From an uncultured Lachnospiraceae bacterium (lineage in GTDB: Bacteria; Bacillota; Clostridia; Lachnospirales; Lachnospiraceae): DNA of 64,000 nt. Shown here piece by piece: positions 33,033-42,653 of this stretch. The notes under the pieces are model-generated. The model ran no database searches, was not told the origin of the DNA, and saw nothing but the letters and a program-made list of their open reading frames with translations. How positions within the stretch are numbered: position 1 is the first letter of the stretch; each line of letters opens with the position of its first letter. The stretch spans positions 1-64,000 of the forward strand of contig CAJTPS010000003.1 of the NCBI GenBank assembly GCA_910578555.1, in the 5' to 3' direction. A program made the translations under genes and the position numbers.

Positions 33033-34319
33033 ATGAGTTTACAGGTGGAAAAATTAGAAAAGAACATGGCGAAGCTAACTGTCGAAGTTGGCGCGGACGA
33101 ACTGGAGAAGGCGATTGAGAAGGCATACCAGAAGCAAAAGAAGCAGATCAGCATCCCGGGTTTCCGCAAGGGCAAAGTGCCCAGACAGATGGTTGAGAAG
33201 ATGTACGGCAAAGAAGTGTTTTATGAGGATGCGGCAAATGAACTGATTCCGGATGCATATGATAAAGCGCTGTCAGAGTGCGAGGAAGATATTGTATCTT
33301 CTCCGAAGATCGAAGTGACACAGATCGAGGCGGGCAAACCCTTCATATTCACGGCTACGGTTGCGCTGAAGCCGGAAGTGAAGCTTGGCAAGTATAAAGG
33401 ACTTAAGATCGACAAGATCGATGCGGAAGTGACAGAGGAAGAGATCGATGCAGAGATCAATAAAGAGCGCGAGAATAATGCGAGAAACATTACCGTTGAG
33501 GACAGGCCGGTCAAGGATGGCGATATGACGACGCTTGATTTTGAGGGCTTTGTGGACGGCGTGCCGTTCGAAGGCGGCAAGGGTGAGAACTATCCGCTGA
33601 CGATCGGTTCCGGCGCGTTTATTCCCGGCTTTGAGGAGCAGCTTGTAGGCGCCGAGGTCGGCAAGGAAGTGGAAGTGAACGTCACATTCCCCGAAGATTA
33701 TCAGGCGGCGGAATTAAAGGGCAAGGCTGCCGTATTCAAATGTACGGTCAAGGAGATCAGAGAAAAAGAACTTCCGGAGCTGGATGATGAGTTTGCAAGT
33801 GAAGTGTCTGAGTTTGACACGCTTGCGGAGTATCGCGAGGATGTGAAGAAGAACCTGACCGAAAAGAAACAAAAAGACGCGAAAAATGCCAGAGAGGATG
33901 CGGCGATCAAAGCGGCGGTAGAAGTTGCCGAGATGGAGATCCCGGATGCGATGTTAGAGACACAGCAGAGACAGATGGTAGACGAGTTTGCACAGCGGAT
34001 CACGATGCAGGGCCTTTCCATGGAGCAGTATTTCCAGTTTACAGGCACAAATTATCAGAAGATGGTAGAGCAGGTGAAACCGCAGGCGTTAGAGCGGATC
34101 AAATCCCGTCTGGTACTCGAGGCGATCGCGGCGGCTGAGAAGATCGAGGCAACAGAGGAAGATTACGAGAAAGAACTGGAAACCATGGCTGAAGTCTATC
34201 AGATGGAAGTGTCCAAGGTGAAAGAACTCATGGGAGAGAGAGAGAAGAAGAACATTATGCAGGATCTGGCGGTCAGAAAAGCGGCCGAGTTCGTAGCAGA
34301 GAATGCGAAAGAGAAATAA
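33033..34319 (+). CDS. tig: Trigger factor (ribosome-associated peptidyl-prolyl isomerase chaperone)
   Basis: The 428-residue length is normal for Tig. The N-terminal ribosome-binding domain carries the signature ISIPGFRKGKVPRQMVEKMYG (GFRKGK loop, ~residues 42-55). An FKBP-type PPIase domain follows (~160-245; GDMTTLDFEGFVDGVPFEGG ... GSGAFIPGFEEQLVGAEVG), then a long helical C-terminal chaperone domain. It binds nascent chains at the ribosome exit tunnel. The start at 33033 has GAAGGAGG about 11 bases upstream. It heads the tig-clpP-clpX-lon cluster, a common Firmicutes arrangement. Confidence 0.95.
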   Translation: MSLQVEKLEKNMAKLTVEVGADELEKAIEKAYQKQKKQISIPGFRKGKVPRQMVEKMYGKEVFYEDAANELIPDAYDKALSECEEDIVSSPKIEVTQIEAGKPFIFTATVALKPEVKLGKYKGLKIDKIDAEVTEEEIDAEINKERENNARNITVEDRPVKDGDMTTLDFEGFVDGVPFEGGKGENYPLTIGSGAFIPGFEEQLVGAEVGKEVEVNVTFPEDYQAAELKGKAAVFKCTVKEIREKELPELDDEFASEVSEFDTLAEYREDVKKNLTEKKQKDAKNAREDAAIKAAVEVAEMEIPDAMLETQQRQMVDEFAQRITMQGLSMEQYFQFTGTNYQKMVEQVKPQALERIKSRLVLEAIAAAEKIEATEEDYEKELETMAEVYQMEVSKVKELMGEREKKNIMQDLAVRKAAEFVAENAKEK

Positions 34320-34399
34320 AAAGGCAGTAAAGAAGACAATAACGCATTTTATATGAGGGGCAATCAGGGTATACTCGAAACAGAAACGGAGGAATCAGT

Positions 34400-34993
34400 A
34401 TGGCATTAATACCTTATGTGATTGAACAGACTTCCAAGGGAGAACGCTCCTACGACATTTATTCAAGACTGTTAAAAGAGAGAATCATTTTTCTGGGGGA
34501 GGAAGTCAACGACGCTTCCGCCAGCGTGATCGTGGCACAGATGTTATTCTTAGAGTCTGAGGACCCGGAGAAGGACATTCACCTGTATATTAACAGCCCG
34601 GGCGGCGTGATCACTGCAGGAATGGCGATTTATGACACGATGAATTTTATTAAATGTGATGTATCGACTGTATGTATCGGTATGGCGGCGAGCATGGGCG
34701 CATTCCTCCTGGCAGGCGGCGCGAAGGGTAAGCGGATGGCGCTTCCCAATGCGGAGATCATGATTCATCAGCCGGCGGGCGGCGCACAGGGACAGGCTAC
34801 GGAGATCGAGATCACGGCCAAGCACATCCTTGCGACGAAAGAGAAGATGGCAAGGATCATGGCGGAAAATACCGGACAGGACTTCGAGGTCATTATGGCC
34901 GATACGGAGAGAGATAACTGGAAATCTGCCGAAGAAGCACTTGCATATGGTCTGATTGACCGTATTATCACCAATCATGCCAGTGCCATGTAG
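34400..34993 (+). CDS. clpP: ATP-dependent Clp protease proteolytic subunit
   Basis: The 197-residue serine protease has the expected triad segments: Ser in [12 protein letters not shown] (~S98), His in [10 protein letters not shown] (~H123) and Asp in DTERDNWKS (~D172). Fourteen copies form the barrel that degrades substrates unfolded by ClpX. GGAGG lies 6 bases before the start. A long double-hairpin region separates it from clpX. Confidence 0.95.
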   Translation: MALIPYVIEQTSKGERSYDIYSRLLKERIIFLGEEVNDASASVIVAQMLFLESEDPEKDIHLYINSPGGVITAGMAIYDTMNFIKCDVSTVCIGMAASMGAFLLAGGAKGKRMALPNAEIMIHQPAGGAQGQATEIEITAKHILATKEKMARIMAENTGQDFEVIMADTERDNWKSAEEALAYGLIDRIITNHASAM

Positions 34994-34995
34994 GT

Positions 34996-35083
34996 GGAGA
35001 TGAAGATATTCTAAGGCGTCGGGAAGGCGCCGTCTAAGAATATCTATGTCATCTCCTGAAGAATCGTCTTTGACGATTCTTCA
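34996..35083. repeat. Two-hairpin intergenic element between clpP and clpX
   Basis: GGAGATGA+AGATATTCT (34996-35012) pairs with AGAATATCT (35037-35045) and TCATCTCC (35049-35056), with GGCG/CGCC inside. A second hairpin, GAAGAATCGTC-ttt-GACGATTCTTC (35058-35082), has a perfect 11-bp stem and a three-base loop, and ATG follows at 35083. TGTTTTTAA comes next, so the second hairpin may terminate some clpP transcripts. The layout matches the GATTCCGC elements. Confidence 0.7.
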
Positions 35084-35126
35084 TGTGTTTTTAAGTATGA
35101 GGAAAAGAAAGGCATGGAACATTAAA

Positions 35127-36386
35127 ATGGCTGGAAAGAGTTCTGATGACAAAGTGAGGTGTTCTTTTTGCAATAAAACGCAGGATCAGGTGCGCAAGCT
35201 TATTGCCGGTCCCGCAGGCGTGTATATCTGCGATGAATGTGTGGATATCTGCGCAGACATTATTGAGGAAGAATATGAGGATGAGCCGGATGTAGAGGAG
35301 ATGGAGATCAATCTCTTAAAACCGGTGGAAATCAAGAAATTCCTTGATGATTATGTGATCGGACAGGAGGAGGCCAAGAAGGTTCTGGCTGTTTCCGTGT
35401 ATAATCATTATAAGCGCGTCATGGCTCCGCAGGAGGATGAAGACGGCGTGGAACTGCAGAAGAGCAATATTATTATGGTCGGACCTACAGGATCCGGTAA
35501 AACCTATCTTGCGCAGACACTGGCGAAGATCATTAACGTACCGTTTGCGATCGCTGACGCAACCACACTTACCGAGGCCGGTTATGTGGGCGAGGACGTG
35601 GAGAATATTCTGCTGAAACTGATTCAGGCGGCGGATTATGACATTGACCGGGCGCAGTACGGCATCATATATATTGATGAGATCGACAAGATTACGAAAA
35701 AAAGTGAAAATGTATCGATTACCAGAGACGTGTCCGGTGAGGGTGTGCAGCAGGCACTCCTGAAGATCATAGAGGGCACGGTGGCAAGTGTTCCGCCACA
35801 GGGTGGCAGGAAACACCCGCATCAGGAACTGATTCAGATCGATACCTCTAACATTCTCTTTATCTGCGGCGGAGCCTTCGACGGGCTGGAGAAGATCGTG
35901 GAGGAGCGTCTGGATCGCAATTCTATCGGTTTTAACGCGCAGATCAAGGAGAAGAGCAGCAAGGATATCGGTGCGGTACTTAAGGAAGTGGCTCCGCAGG
36001 ATCTGATGAAGTTCGGTCTCATTCCGGAGTTTATCGGGCGTGTGCCGATTACGATTACGCTGGACGGTCTGGATCAGGAAGCGCTGATCCGCATCTTAAG
36101 AGAGCCGAAGAACGCCCTGATCAAGCAGTATCAGAAACTGTTTGAGTTCGATGAAGTCAGGCTGAGCGTGGAAGAGGATGCAATCAGGGAGATTGCGAGA
36201 CTTGCTTACGAGCGTAAGACAGGCGCCAGAGGACTCCGCTCTATTATGGAGAGTGTCATGATGGATGTCATGTATGAGATCCCGTCGGACGACAATATAG
36301 CGGAGTGCGTATTGACGAAAGAAGCGGTGGACGGCAGGGAAAAGCCGCGCGTTACCTACCGGAACCGACTGCTGCAGGCAGAATAG
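35127..36386 (+). CDS. clpX: Clp protease ATP-binding subunit ClpX
   Basis: The 419-residue AAA+ unfoldase has the N-terminal C4 zinc finger (CSFC ... [10 protein letters not shown]), Walker [16 protein letters not shown], Walker [11 protein letters not shown], the pore and sensor regions ([18 protein letters not shown]), and the ClpP-contacting IGF-type loop (SIGFNAQ). It recognises tagged proteins and feeds them to ClpP. The ATG at 35127 gives the usual N-terminus ([15 protein letters not shown]). An in-frame ATG at 35097 is an alternative, since the ribosome binding site for 35127 is weak. Confidence 0.95.
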   Translation: MAGKSSDDKVRCSFCNKTQDQVRKLIAGPAGVYICDECVDICADIIEEEYEDEPDVEEMEINLLKPVEIKKFLDDYVIGQEEAKKVLAVSVYNHYKRVMAPQEDEDGVELQKSNIIMVGPTGSGKTYLAQTLAKIINVPFAIADATTLTEAGYVGEDVENILLKLIQAADYDIDRAQYGIIYIDEIDKITKKSENVSITRDVSGEGVQQALLKIIEGTVASVPPQGGRKHPHQELIQIDTSNILFICGGAFDGLEKIVEERLDRNSIGFNAQIKEKSSKDIGAVLKEVAPQDLMKFGLIPEFIGRVPITITLDGLDQEALIRILREPKNALIKQYQKLFEFDEVRLSVEEDAIREIARLAYERKTGARGLRSIMESVMMDVMYEIPSDDNIAECVLTKEAVDGREKPRVTYRNRLLQAE

Positions 36387-36441
36387 AAGTATAATGTGAC
36401 AGGAAAGCAGAAGGCTGAACTGTTATACAGGAATGTTAAGA

Positions 36442-36467
36442 ACGCCGCCGGAGTATCTCGGCGGCGT
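36442..36467 (+). terminator. GC-rich hairpin after clpX
   Basis: ACGCCGCCG (36442-36450) pairs perfectly with CGGCGGCGT (36459-36467) around an 8-base loop. The following bases are ATGTTGTAGG, without a strong T-run, so termination would be partial. The lon start lies 21 bases after it. Confidence 0.55.
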
Positions 36468-36487
36468 ATGTTGTAGGGATAAAACAT

Positions 36488-38947
36488 ATGGGTTTCATAA
36501 ACAGAAAAACACAGAGCAATGAAGAAAAACATAACATAGAAGCAGGTATATATGCAGGCATGACACCGCAGAATACGCTTCCGACGGTGGCACTGCGCGG
36601 GTTGACGATTCTGCCGGGGATGGTGATCCATTTTGACCTGAACCGGGAGAAGTCGATTACGGCGGTGGAGCAGGCGATGCTTGGTGACCAGAGACTGTTA
36701 GTCGTGACACAGAAGAATGCTGGGGAGGAAGAACCGGCATTTGCGGATATGTATGACGTGGGAACCGTATCAGTCATCAGACAGGTGACGAAACTGCCGG
36801 AGCGCACGCTGCGCGTACTGGTAGAAGGGAAGTCGAGAGCCGCTCTGCATCGGTTTACGCGGGAGAGCGACTACCTTATGACGGAAGTGTCGTATGAAGA
36901 AGATGATATGACAGATATATCGGAGGTTGAGGAAGAAACAATGACCAGAATGGTCAAAGAGTCTCTTTCGGCATATTATACATGTTTTCCTAAGGTAGGC
37001 AAGGCGGTGGCGGATCAGATCGAGGATGGGATGCCGCTTGGCAGTCTGCTAGACTGTATTGCGATCAATATACCGCTTTCCGTGGCGGATAAGCAGGAGA
37101 TTCTGGCGTCGCTGTCAGTGCGGAAACGTTTCGAAGCATTGACGGGGATACTCACGCGTGAGGTGGAGATCGTTCATATCAGAAATGAACTGGGGAAGAA
37201 GATCAGAGGTCGTATTGACAAGAACCAGAAGGACTATATTCTGCGGGAGCAGATGCAATATATTAAGGAAGAACTGGGTGAGAACACGGTAGATTCCGAT
37301 GTAGAACAGTTTGAGAAAGCAGCGGCAGAACTGGTTGCATCGGAGGAGGTCAAAGAGAAGATCCGCAAGGAGATCATGCGGTATAAGAATGTGGCGGGCA
37401 GTCATTCGGAGGCGGTGGTAGAGCGGGCATATATTGAAACGCTGCTGGAACTGCCGTGGGATAAGGCGTCGCAGGACAGCGAAGACCTGTCGCGCGCCGG
37501 GGAGATTCTGGATGCACAGCACTACGGACTGCAGAAGGTGAAGGAGCGTATACTGGAGTATCTGGCGGTACGTATTCTGACTGGAAAGGGACGCAGTCCG
37601 ATCGTCTGTCTGGTAGGACCGCCGGGAACCGGCAAGACGTCCGTGGCGAGGAGCGTTGCGGAGGCGCTTGACAAGAAGTATGTTCGTATCTGTCTGGGCG
37701 GTGTCCGTGACGAGGCGGAGATCCGTGGACATCGCAAGACATATGTGGGCGCCATGGCGGGACGGATCACGAACGCCGTCAGGCAGGCGGGCGTTAAGAA
37801 TCCCCTGTTGCTGCTGGACGAGATCGATAAAGTGAGCAATGACTATAAGGGAGATCCGGCGGCGGCACTGCTGGAAGTTCTGGACGGTGAGCAGAACAAT
37901 GCGTTCCGGGATCATTATGTGGAGATTCCGATCGATCTGTCGGAAGTCCTGTTTATTGCAACGGCGAACAGCACCGACACGATCCCGAAGCCGCTTTTGG
38001 ACCGTATGGAACTGATTGAAGTAAACAGTTATACGGCAAATGAGAAGTTTCACATTGCCAGAGAACATCTTGTGCGCAAACAGCTTGAGAAGAACGGACT
38101 TGAGGCAGAAAAACTTGAGTTTACGGACGACGCGCTGCGTGATATGATACGTTTATATACGAGAGAGGCGGGCGTGCGCGGTCTGGAGCGTCAGATTGCA
38201 ACGGTATGCCGTAAAGCGGCAAGACAGATACTGGAAGCAAGGCAGAAGGCGGCGCAGGAGAGTGCCGGGATGGCAGAAGGTGCTCGGTGCGTGGAAGCGC
38301 AGGCTGCTGCCGGAGAATGTGTGACTGTTACAGGAAGTGACCTGGGACGGTATCTGGGAAAGCCTAAGTATATGCAGGATAAGATTGCGGACAGGGACGA
38401 GGTCGGAATCGTGCGCGGACTCGCATGGACCAGTGCGGGCGGCGACACTTTGCAGATAGAAGTCAATATCATGCCGGGTGAGGGAGAAGTTGACTATACC
38501 GGTCAGATGGGTGATGTTATGAAGGAATCGGCGCGGATCGCCATGAGTTATGTGCGGTCGGTCAGCAGGCGCTATCAGGTTCCCGAGACGATGTATACAG
38601 AGAATGATTTCCATATCCATATCCCGGAAGGCGCCGTGCCCAAGGACGGGCCGTCCGCCGGCATCACCATGGCAACGGCGATTCTCTCAGCGGTGACAGG
38701 GATTCCGGTTCGCGCGGATGTGGCGATGACCGGTGAAGTCACTCTAAGGGGAAGAGTACTGCCGATCGGCGGATTGAAAGAGAAGATTCTGGCAGCCAGG
38801 ATGGCGGAAGTCAGGACGGTTCTGGTGCCGGAGGAGAATGCCAAAGATATTGCAGAACTGGATGCGGAGATCACGGACGGTCTGGAGATCCATATGGTGG
38901 GACATATGGATCAGGTTGCGGAGTATGCGCTCCGGAATGGAGAGTAA
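36488..38947 (+). CDS. lon: ATP-dependent protease Lon (LonA type)
   Basis: The 819-residue protein has the LonA plan: an N-terminal substrate-binding domain (TLPTVALRGLTILPGMVIHF), AAA+ module with Walker A GPPGTGKTSVARS (~377-389) and Walker B LLLLDEIDKV, and a C-terminal protease with the Ser-Lys dyad S723 in PKDGPSAGITMATA and K764 in GGLKEKILAA. It degrades damaged and regulatory proteins in the cytosol. An Ala/Glu-rich insertion (~residues 585-615, ARQKAAQESAGMAEG) precedes the protease domain and is probably a flexible linker. The upstream ribosome binding site is weak (TAGGGA). Confidence 0.95.
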   Translation: MGFINRKTQSNEEKHNIEAGIYAGMTPQNTLPTVALRGLTILPGMVIHFDLNREKSITAVEQAMLGDQRLLVVTQKNAGEEEPAFADMYDVGTVSVIRQVTKLPERTLRVLVEGKSRAALHRFTRESDYLMTEVSYEEDDMTDISEVEEETMTRMVKESLSAYYTCFPKVGKAVADQIEDGMPLGSLLDCIAINIPLSVADKQEILASLSVRKRFEALTGILTREVEIVHIRNELGKKIRGRIDKNQKDYILREQMQYIKEELGENTVDSDVEQFEKAAAELVASEEVKEKIRKEIMRYKNVAGSHSEAVVERAYIETLLELPWDKASQDSEDLSRAGEILDAQHYGLQKVKERILEYLAVRILTGKGRSPIVCLVGPPGTGKTSVARSVAEALDKKYVRICLGGVRDEAEIRGHRKTYVGAMAGRITNAVRQAGVKNPLLLLDEIDKVSNDYKGDPAAALLEVLDGEQNNAFRDHYVEIPIDLSEVLFIATANSTDTIPKPLLDRMELIEVNSYTANEKFHIAREHLVRKQLEKNGLEAEKLEFTDDALRDMIRLYTREAGVRGLERQIATVCRKAARQILEARQKAAQESAGMAEGARCVEAQAAAGECVTVTGSDLGRYLGKPKYMQDKIADRDEVGIVRGLAWTSAGGDTLQIEVNIMPGEGEVDYTGQMGDVMKESARIAMSYVRSVSRRYQVPETMYTENDFHIHIPEGAVPKDGPSAGITMATAILSAVTGIPVRADVAMTGEVTLRGRVLPIGGLKEKILAARMAEVRTVLVPEENAKDIAELDAEITDGLEIHMVGHMDQVAEYALRNGE

Positions 38948-38948
38948 T

Positions 38949-39545
38949 ATGGTTATCAAGAATGTTAATTTAGAGACGGTGTGCGGCATCACGAGCAGGC
39001 TGCCGGACAATAAACTGCCTGAGATCGCCTTTGCAGGCAAGAGTAACGTGGGGAAATCCTCGCTGATCAACGGGCTGATGAACCGGAAGTCTCTGGCGCG
39101 TACCAGCTCTCAGCCTGGCAAGACCCAGACGATCAACTATTATAATATCAATGATCAGCTGTATTTCGTCGATCTTCCGGGATACGGCTATGCGACCGCA
39201 AATGAGAAGGTGAAGGCGCAGTGGGGTAAAATGATTGAAGATTACCTGCATAAGTCGAAGCAGATCCGGGCGGTATTCTTACTGGTTGATATCAGACATG
39301 CGCCGTCGGAGAACGACAGGATCATGTATGACTGGATATCTGACAGAGGGTATAAACCGATTATTATTGCGACGAAACTGGATAAGATCAAGCGGAGTCA
39401 GGTGGCAAAACAGACGAAACTTATATGTGACACGCTTGGCGTAGCAGATGACACAATTGTCATACCATATTCCGCACTGTCGAAACAGGGCAGGGAGGAA
39501 ATCTATGAATTGTTGGACAGAATATTGGGTGAGGAAAACATATGA
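38949..39545 (+). CDS. ysxC: Ribosome biogenesis GTPase YsxC/EngB
   Basis: The 198-residue GTPase shows G1 AFAGKSNVGKSSLIN, the switch I region RTSSQPGKTQTINYY, G3 VDLPGYGY, G4 ATKLDKIKR and G5-like PYSALSKQG. It assists assembly of the large ribosomal subunit. The start at 38949 lies immediately after the lon stop, with GGAGAG upstream; the frame further upstream is a shadow of lon. Pairing of lon and ysxC is typical for Firmicutes. Its stop overlaps the next gene (ATGA). Confidence 0.94.
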   Translation: MVIKNVNLETVCGITSRLPDNKLPEIAFAGKSNVGKSSLINGLMNRKSLARTSSQPGKTQTINYYNINDQLYFVDLPGYGYATANEKVKAQWGKMIEDYLHKSKQIRAVFLLVDIRHAPSENDRIMYDWISDRGYKPIIIATKLDKIKRSQVAKQTKLICDTLGVADDTIVIPYSALSKQGREEIYELLDRILGEENI

Positions 39546-40831
39546 AGCAATCGCTGAAGACCTATATGAAAGTAATTTTAAACTTGTTGACTGCACTGGT
39601 CATACTTCTGTTGTGCATTTTTTTACTGCCGAGATGTATCATTTTCTTTATGCCTTTTATCATTGGCTGGATCATCTCGCTGATCGCTTCGCCGGTGGTC
39701 CGGTTTTTCGAGGAAAAGCTGAAGGTAAGGCGTAAAGGTGCATCGGTAATTGTGATTGTCGCGGTACTGGCAGGCGTGATCCTGTTAGTCTATGCCGTTG
39801 GCTCCAAGCTGGTGCGGGAGGGCATCAATTTCGTCAATGAACTGCCGGCGATGTGGGAGAGTATTATGGCGGAATTTGATCAGGTAGGCAGGAATCTGCA
39901 GGGCGTATACAGCAGACTGCCGGCGGATGTGCAAAGTACGCTGGATAATCTGGGCGACAGTCTGGGAGAATACTTCGGCGGTTTCATGGAAGGCGCGGGA
40001 ACGCCGACCTTCCAGGCGGTGGGAAATGTGGCGAAGCAGCTTCCGGATATTTTCCTGGGCGTGGTTATGTGCGTTCTGTCAGCATACTTTTTCGTGGCGG
40101 ATAAGAGCTATATGTCGGATATGGTGAAGAAATATGTGCCGGATTCCATAAGATACCGCTTTAATCTGATTCGCAGGAGCCTCCGTAACGCGGTGGGCGG
40201 TTATTTCAAGGCGCAGTTCAAGATCGAGTGCTGGGTATATGTGCTGCTGGTGATCGGCCTCCTGGCGCTGCACGTGCGCTACGCATTCCTGGTGGCGCTC
40301 GGAATCGCTTTTCTGGACTTCCTGCCGGTGTTTGGAACCGGTACGGTCATGATTCCGTGGGCGGTCATTGAGATACTGAATAAAGATTACAAAATGGCGG
40401 TGGGACTGCTTATCATCTGGTGCGTCGGTCAGCTTGTCCGGCAGATGATCCAGCCCAAGATCGTAGGGGATTCCATGGGGATGGATGCGATTCCGACATT
40501 GTTTCTGCTATTTATAGGATATAAGCTGGCCGGCGTAGCGGGTATGATCTTTGCGGTGCCGATCGGAATCATCGTCGTCAATCTGTACGAGGAGGGCGTG
40601 TTCGACACTACGAAACAGAGCATAGAGATACTGGCCGCAGGCTTTAATCAATTCCGCAGGATTCGTCCGGAGGATACGGTGATTGTCGAGGCTTATGAGC
40701 GAGAAGTGGCGAAGACGTATCAGCAGGAAATGCAGTCGGCCGAGGAGCAGGAGCGCGAACTGGAGGATGCCGCAAGAATCAAGCTGGAGGAGCCGGCGAT
40801 CCTTAAGAAGATCAAAGGCAGGAAGAACTGA
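39542..40831 (+). CDS. AI-2E family transporter (YtvI/PerM-like)
   Basis: The 429-residue membrane protein has the AI-2E/PerM pattern: paired N-terminal helices (~12-45), another helix at ~62-85, a hydrophilic loop with amphipathic helices (~90-165), a cluster of C-terminal helices including FLPVFGTGTVMIPWAVIEIL, and the family block QPKIVGDSMGMDAIPTLF. The C-terminal ~50 residues are charged and cytoplasmic. Proposed roles include signal export and Na+/H+ or small-molecule transport; the substrate is unknown. It overlaps ysxC by 4 bases. Confidence 0.85.
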   Translation: MKQSLKTYMKVILNLLTALVILLLCIFLLPRCIIFFMPFIIGWIISLIASPVVRFFEEKLKVRRKGASVIVIVAVLAGVILLVYAVGSKLVREGINFVNELPAMWESIMAEFDQVGRNLQGVYSRLPADVQSTLDNLGDSLGEYFGGFMEGAGTPTFQAVGNVAKQLPDIFLGVVMCVLSAYFFVADKSYMSDMVKKYVPDSIRYRFNLIRRSLRNAVGGYFKAQFKIECWVYVLLVIGLLALHVRYAFLVALGIAFLDFLPVFGTGTVMIPWAVIEILNKDYKMAVGLLIIWCVGQLVRQMIQPKIVGDSMGMDAIPTLFLLFIGYKLAGVAGMIFAVPIGIIVVNLYEEGVFDTTKQSIEILAAGFNQFRRIRPEDTVIVEAYEREVAKTYQQEMQSAEEQERELEDAARIKLEEPAILKKIKGRKN

Positions 40832-40872
40832 TAACATAGATTAAGGATAACACCGGGAAAGAAGGAACAAAC

Positions 40873-41856
40873 ATGCAGGTTACGGTTTATAATTGCAGGG
40901 CTTTTGATGAGAAGGCACTTTTTATGGAATATGCAGAGGAACTTGGCATAGAGCTGGTGCTGTGCGCGGATGCGCCCGACATGGACAATGTATCGCTGTG
41001 CAGGGGCAGCCGTTGTGTGGATGTGATCACATCGAAGATTGACGCGGATCTGGTTCGCGCTTTTCATGAGAATGGCGTGGAATATATCACGACCAGAACC
41101 ATCGGTTACGATCATATTGACCTGGAAGCGGCGAAAGCGTGCGGGATCAAAGTGGGGAACGCGCCTTACGGACCGCATGGGGTCGCGGATTATACGGTTA
41201 TGCTGATCTTGATGTCGATTCGTAAGATGGGCGCTATACTGGGCAGAACAGCATTGCAGGACTATACGCTGGCGGGCTTAAGCGGCAGGGAATTGAAGGA
41301 TTTGACTGTAGGAGTCATTGGCACGGGAAGGATCGGCGCTACTGTGGTACAGAGTCTGTCGGGCTTCGGATGCCGTATTCTGGCTTATGATTTATATGAA
41401 AAAGAAGAGGTTAAGCAGTATGCCGATTATGTGCCGCTTGCGCAGATCTGGAAGGAAGCGGACGTGATCACGCTGCATACGCCGCTGACGGAGGAAAATC
41501 ATCATCTGATCTGTGCCGATACGATTGCGCAGATGAAGGACGGCGTGGTGATTGTCAATACAGCGAGGGGCGCGTTAATTGATTCGGCTGCCTTTATCGA
41601 GGCGATCGAAGACGGTAAGATCGGTGCCGCCGGATTAGATGTTGTAGAAAATGAGTTCGGACTATACTATTATGACCACAAATCGGATATATTAAAGAAT
41701 AGGGAACTTGCTCTCTTAAGAAGTTTTCCGAACGTGACAGTCTCCCATCATATGGCCTTTTATACGAAAAATTATGTGGAGACCGTGGTGAAGGATTCGC
41801 TCATGAGCTGTAAGCGCTACATGGAGGGGCAGGACAATCCATGGGGGATAGCGTGA
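40873..41856 (+). CDS. D-isomer 2-hydroxyacid dehydrogenase (D-lactate dehydrogenase-like)
   Basis: The 327-residue enzyme has the NAD-binding Rossmann motif VGVIGTGRIGATVVQ (~145-160) and catalytic residues Arg in NTARGALID, Glu in DVVENEFG and His in VSHHMAFYT. The N-terminal catalytic part (TRTIGYDHIDLEAAKACGI) is typical of D-LDH/VanH-like enzymes that reduce 2-oxoacids such as pyruvate to D-hydroxyacids. The most likely role is fermentative D-lactate formation. No D-Ala-D-Lac ligase or VanX is nearby, so a vancomycin-resistance role is not supported. The stop codon lies inside the first arm of a hairpin element. Confidence 0.88.
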   Translation: MQVTVYNCRAFDEKALFMEYAEELGIELVLCADAPDMDNVSLCRGSRCVDVITSKIDADLVRAFHENGVEYITTRTIGYDHIDLEAAKACGIKVGNAPYGPHGVADYTVMLILMSIRKMGAILGRTALQDYTLAGLSGRELKDLTVGVIGTGRIGATVVQSLSGFGCRILAYDLYEKEEVKQYADYVPLAQIWKEADVITLHTPLTEENHHLICADTIAQMKDGVVIVNTARGALIDSAAFIEAIEDGKIGAAGLDVVENEFGLYYYDHKSDILKNRELALLRSFPNVTVSHHMAFYTKNYVETVVKDSLMSCKRYMEGQDNPWGIA

Positions 41857-41998
41857 ATGAAAATACCATTCACGCGGAAGAACCGTCTGCAAAGCAGACT
41901 TGCTGCAAGCAGCATTCTTCCCGATCATTTGAGATTCCGCGAAGCGGGATCATGAGGATAGCGTGAATGAAGATGAGATTTTGCGAAGCGGAATCATG
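41851..41998. repeat. Second full copy of the GATTCCGC multi-hairpin element, with a partial duplicate
   Basis: GCGTGAAT/ATTCACGC (41851-41875), GGAAGAA/TTCTTCC (41876-41882, 41915-41921) enclosing GTCTGC-aaa-GCAGAC (41885-41899), and GATTCCGC-gaa-GCGGGATC (41933-41951) plus ATG repeat the order seen at 30259. A shortened second copy follows: GATAGCGTGAATGAA recurs at 41957 and GATTTTGC-gaa-GCGGAATC plus ATG lies at 41977-41998. Arm changes between copies keep most pairing, for example GTCCGC/GCGGAC versus GTCTGC/GCAGAC. Confidence 0.75.
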
Positions 41999-42046
41999 AA
42001 GGTGCAGGTGACCGTATATGAGAATGAGTGTTAAGGAGAATATGTG

Positions 42047-42598
42047 ATGCAAAAAGGAACCCCGTGGAAGGCATGGATGAAACTCTTTTTTGCTGTCTAC
42101 ATCTTGTTTGTGATTAAAGTTATCATATTTAAGTATCCGATTGAACAACTCCGGGCTATCGTGGATACATGGCAGAAGAGCGTGATACTGGAGGGACTGG
42201 GTACGGCTAATTTTACACCGTTTCGAACAATTAAAATGTATATAGACTATGCCTATAAGCTCAATAGCGTGGAGAATCTGGCGGGCAATGTTCTGGTTTT
42301 TGTGCCGCTTGGATTCCTGCTTCCGCTTGTGTCTGACAGAATACGAAGCTTTCCGGCGGTCATGCTGAATGCTTTTGTGTTCGTGCTCGGCATAGAGACA
42401 TTTCAGTTGTTCAGCGCGTTCGGCGCTTTTGATGTGGATGATATTATGCTGAATTGTCTGGGAGCCGCGCTGGGTTACGGCTGCTATAAGGCGGCGTGCG
42501 CATGGCGCGCCAGACGCTGTTTAGAAGACGGGATGCGGGAAGCGGACTGTATCGTGGAGGGGATTCCGGAAGTAAGCGGTATCAATGAAATAAGATGA
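42047..42598 (+). CDS. VanZ-like family membrane protein
   Basis: The 183-residue protein has about four transmembrane segments and the VanZ motifs NFTPFRTIK, NLAGNVLVFVPLGFLLPL and IETFQLFSAFGAFDVDDIMLN(C)LG. The founding VanZ gives low-level teicoplanin tolerance, but most family members have unknown envelope roles. AAGGAG lies 8 bases before ATG 42047; GTG 42044 is an alternative start. The charged C-terminal tail (~150-183) is probably cytoplasmic. Confidence 0.87.
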   Translation: MQKGTPWKAWMKLFFAVYILFVIKVIIFKYPIEQLRAIVDTWQKSVILEGLGTANFTPFRTIKMYIDYAYKLNSVENLAGNVLVFVPLGFLLPLVSDRIRSFPAVMLNAFVFVLGIETFQLFSAFGAFDVDDIMLNCLGAALGYGCYKAACAWRARRCLEDGMREADCIVEGIPEVSGINEIR

Positions 42599-42653
42599 CG
42601 TACAAACAACGGAGGCAGCAAAAAGTATCCTGAAAGACGGGAGGGGGATTTGT

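Noticed and set aside
38838..38948. Possible 37-residue N-terminal extension of YsxC.
   Set aside because: It lies entirely inside the lon 3' end, and the normal YsxC start with its GGAGAG site is at 38949.
40873..42598. A VanH-like dehydrogenase next to a VanZ-like gene could suggest a glycopeptide-resistance cluster.
   Set aside because: No D-Ala-D-Lac ligase (VanA), dipeptidase (VanX) or VanRS pair is present, and both proteins belong to large families with other roles.
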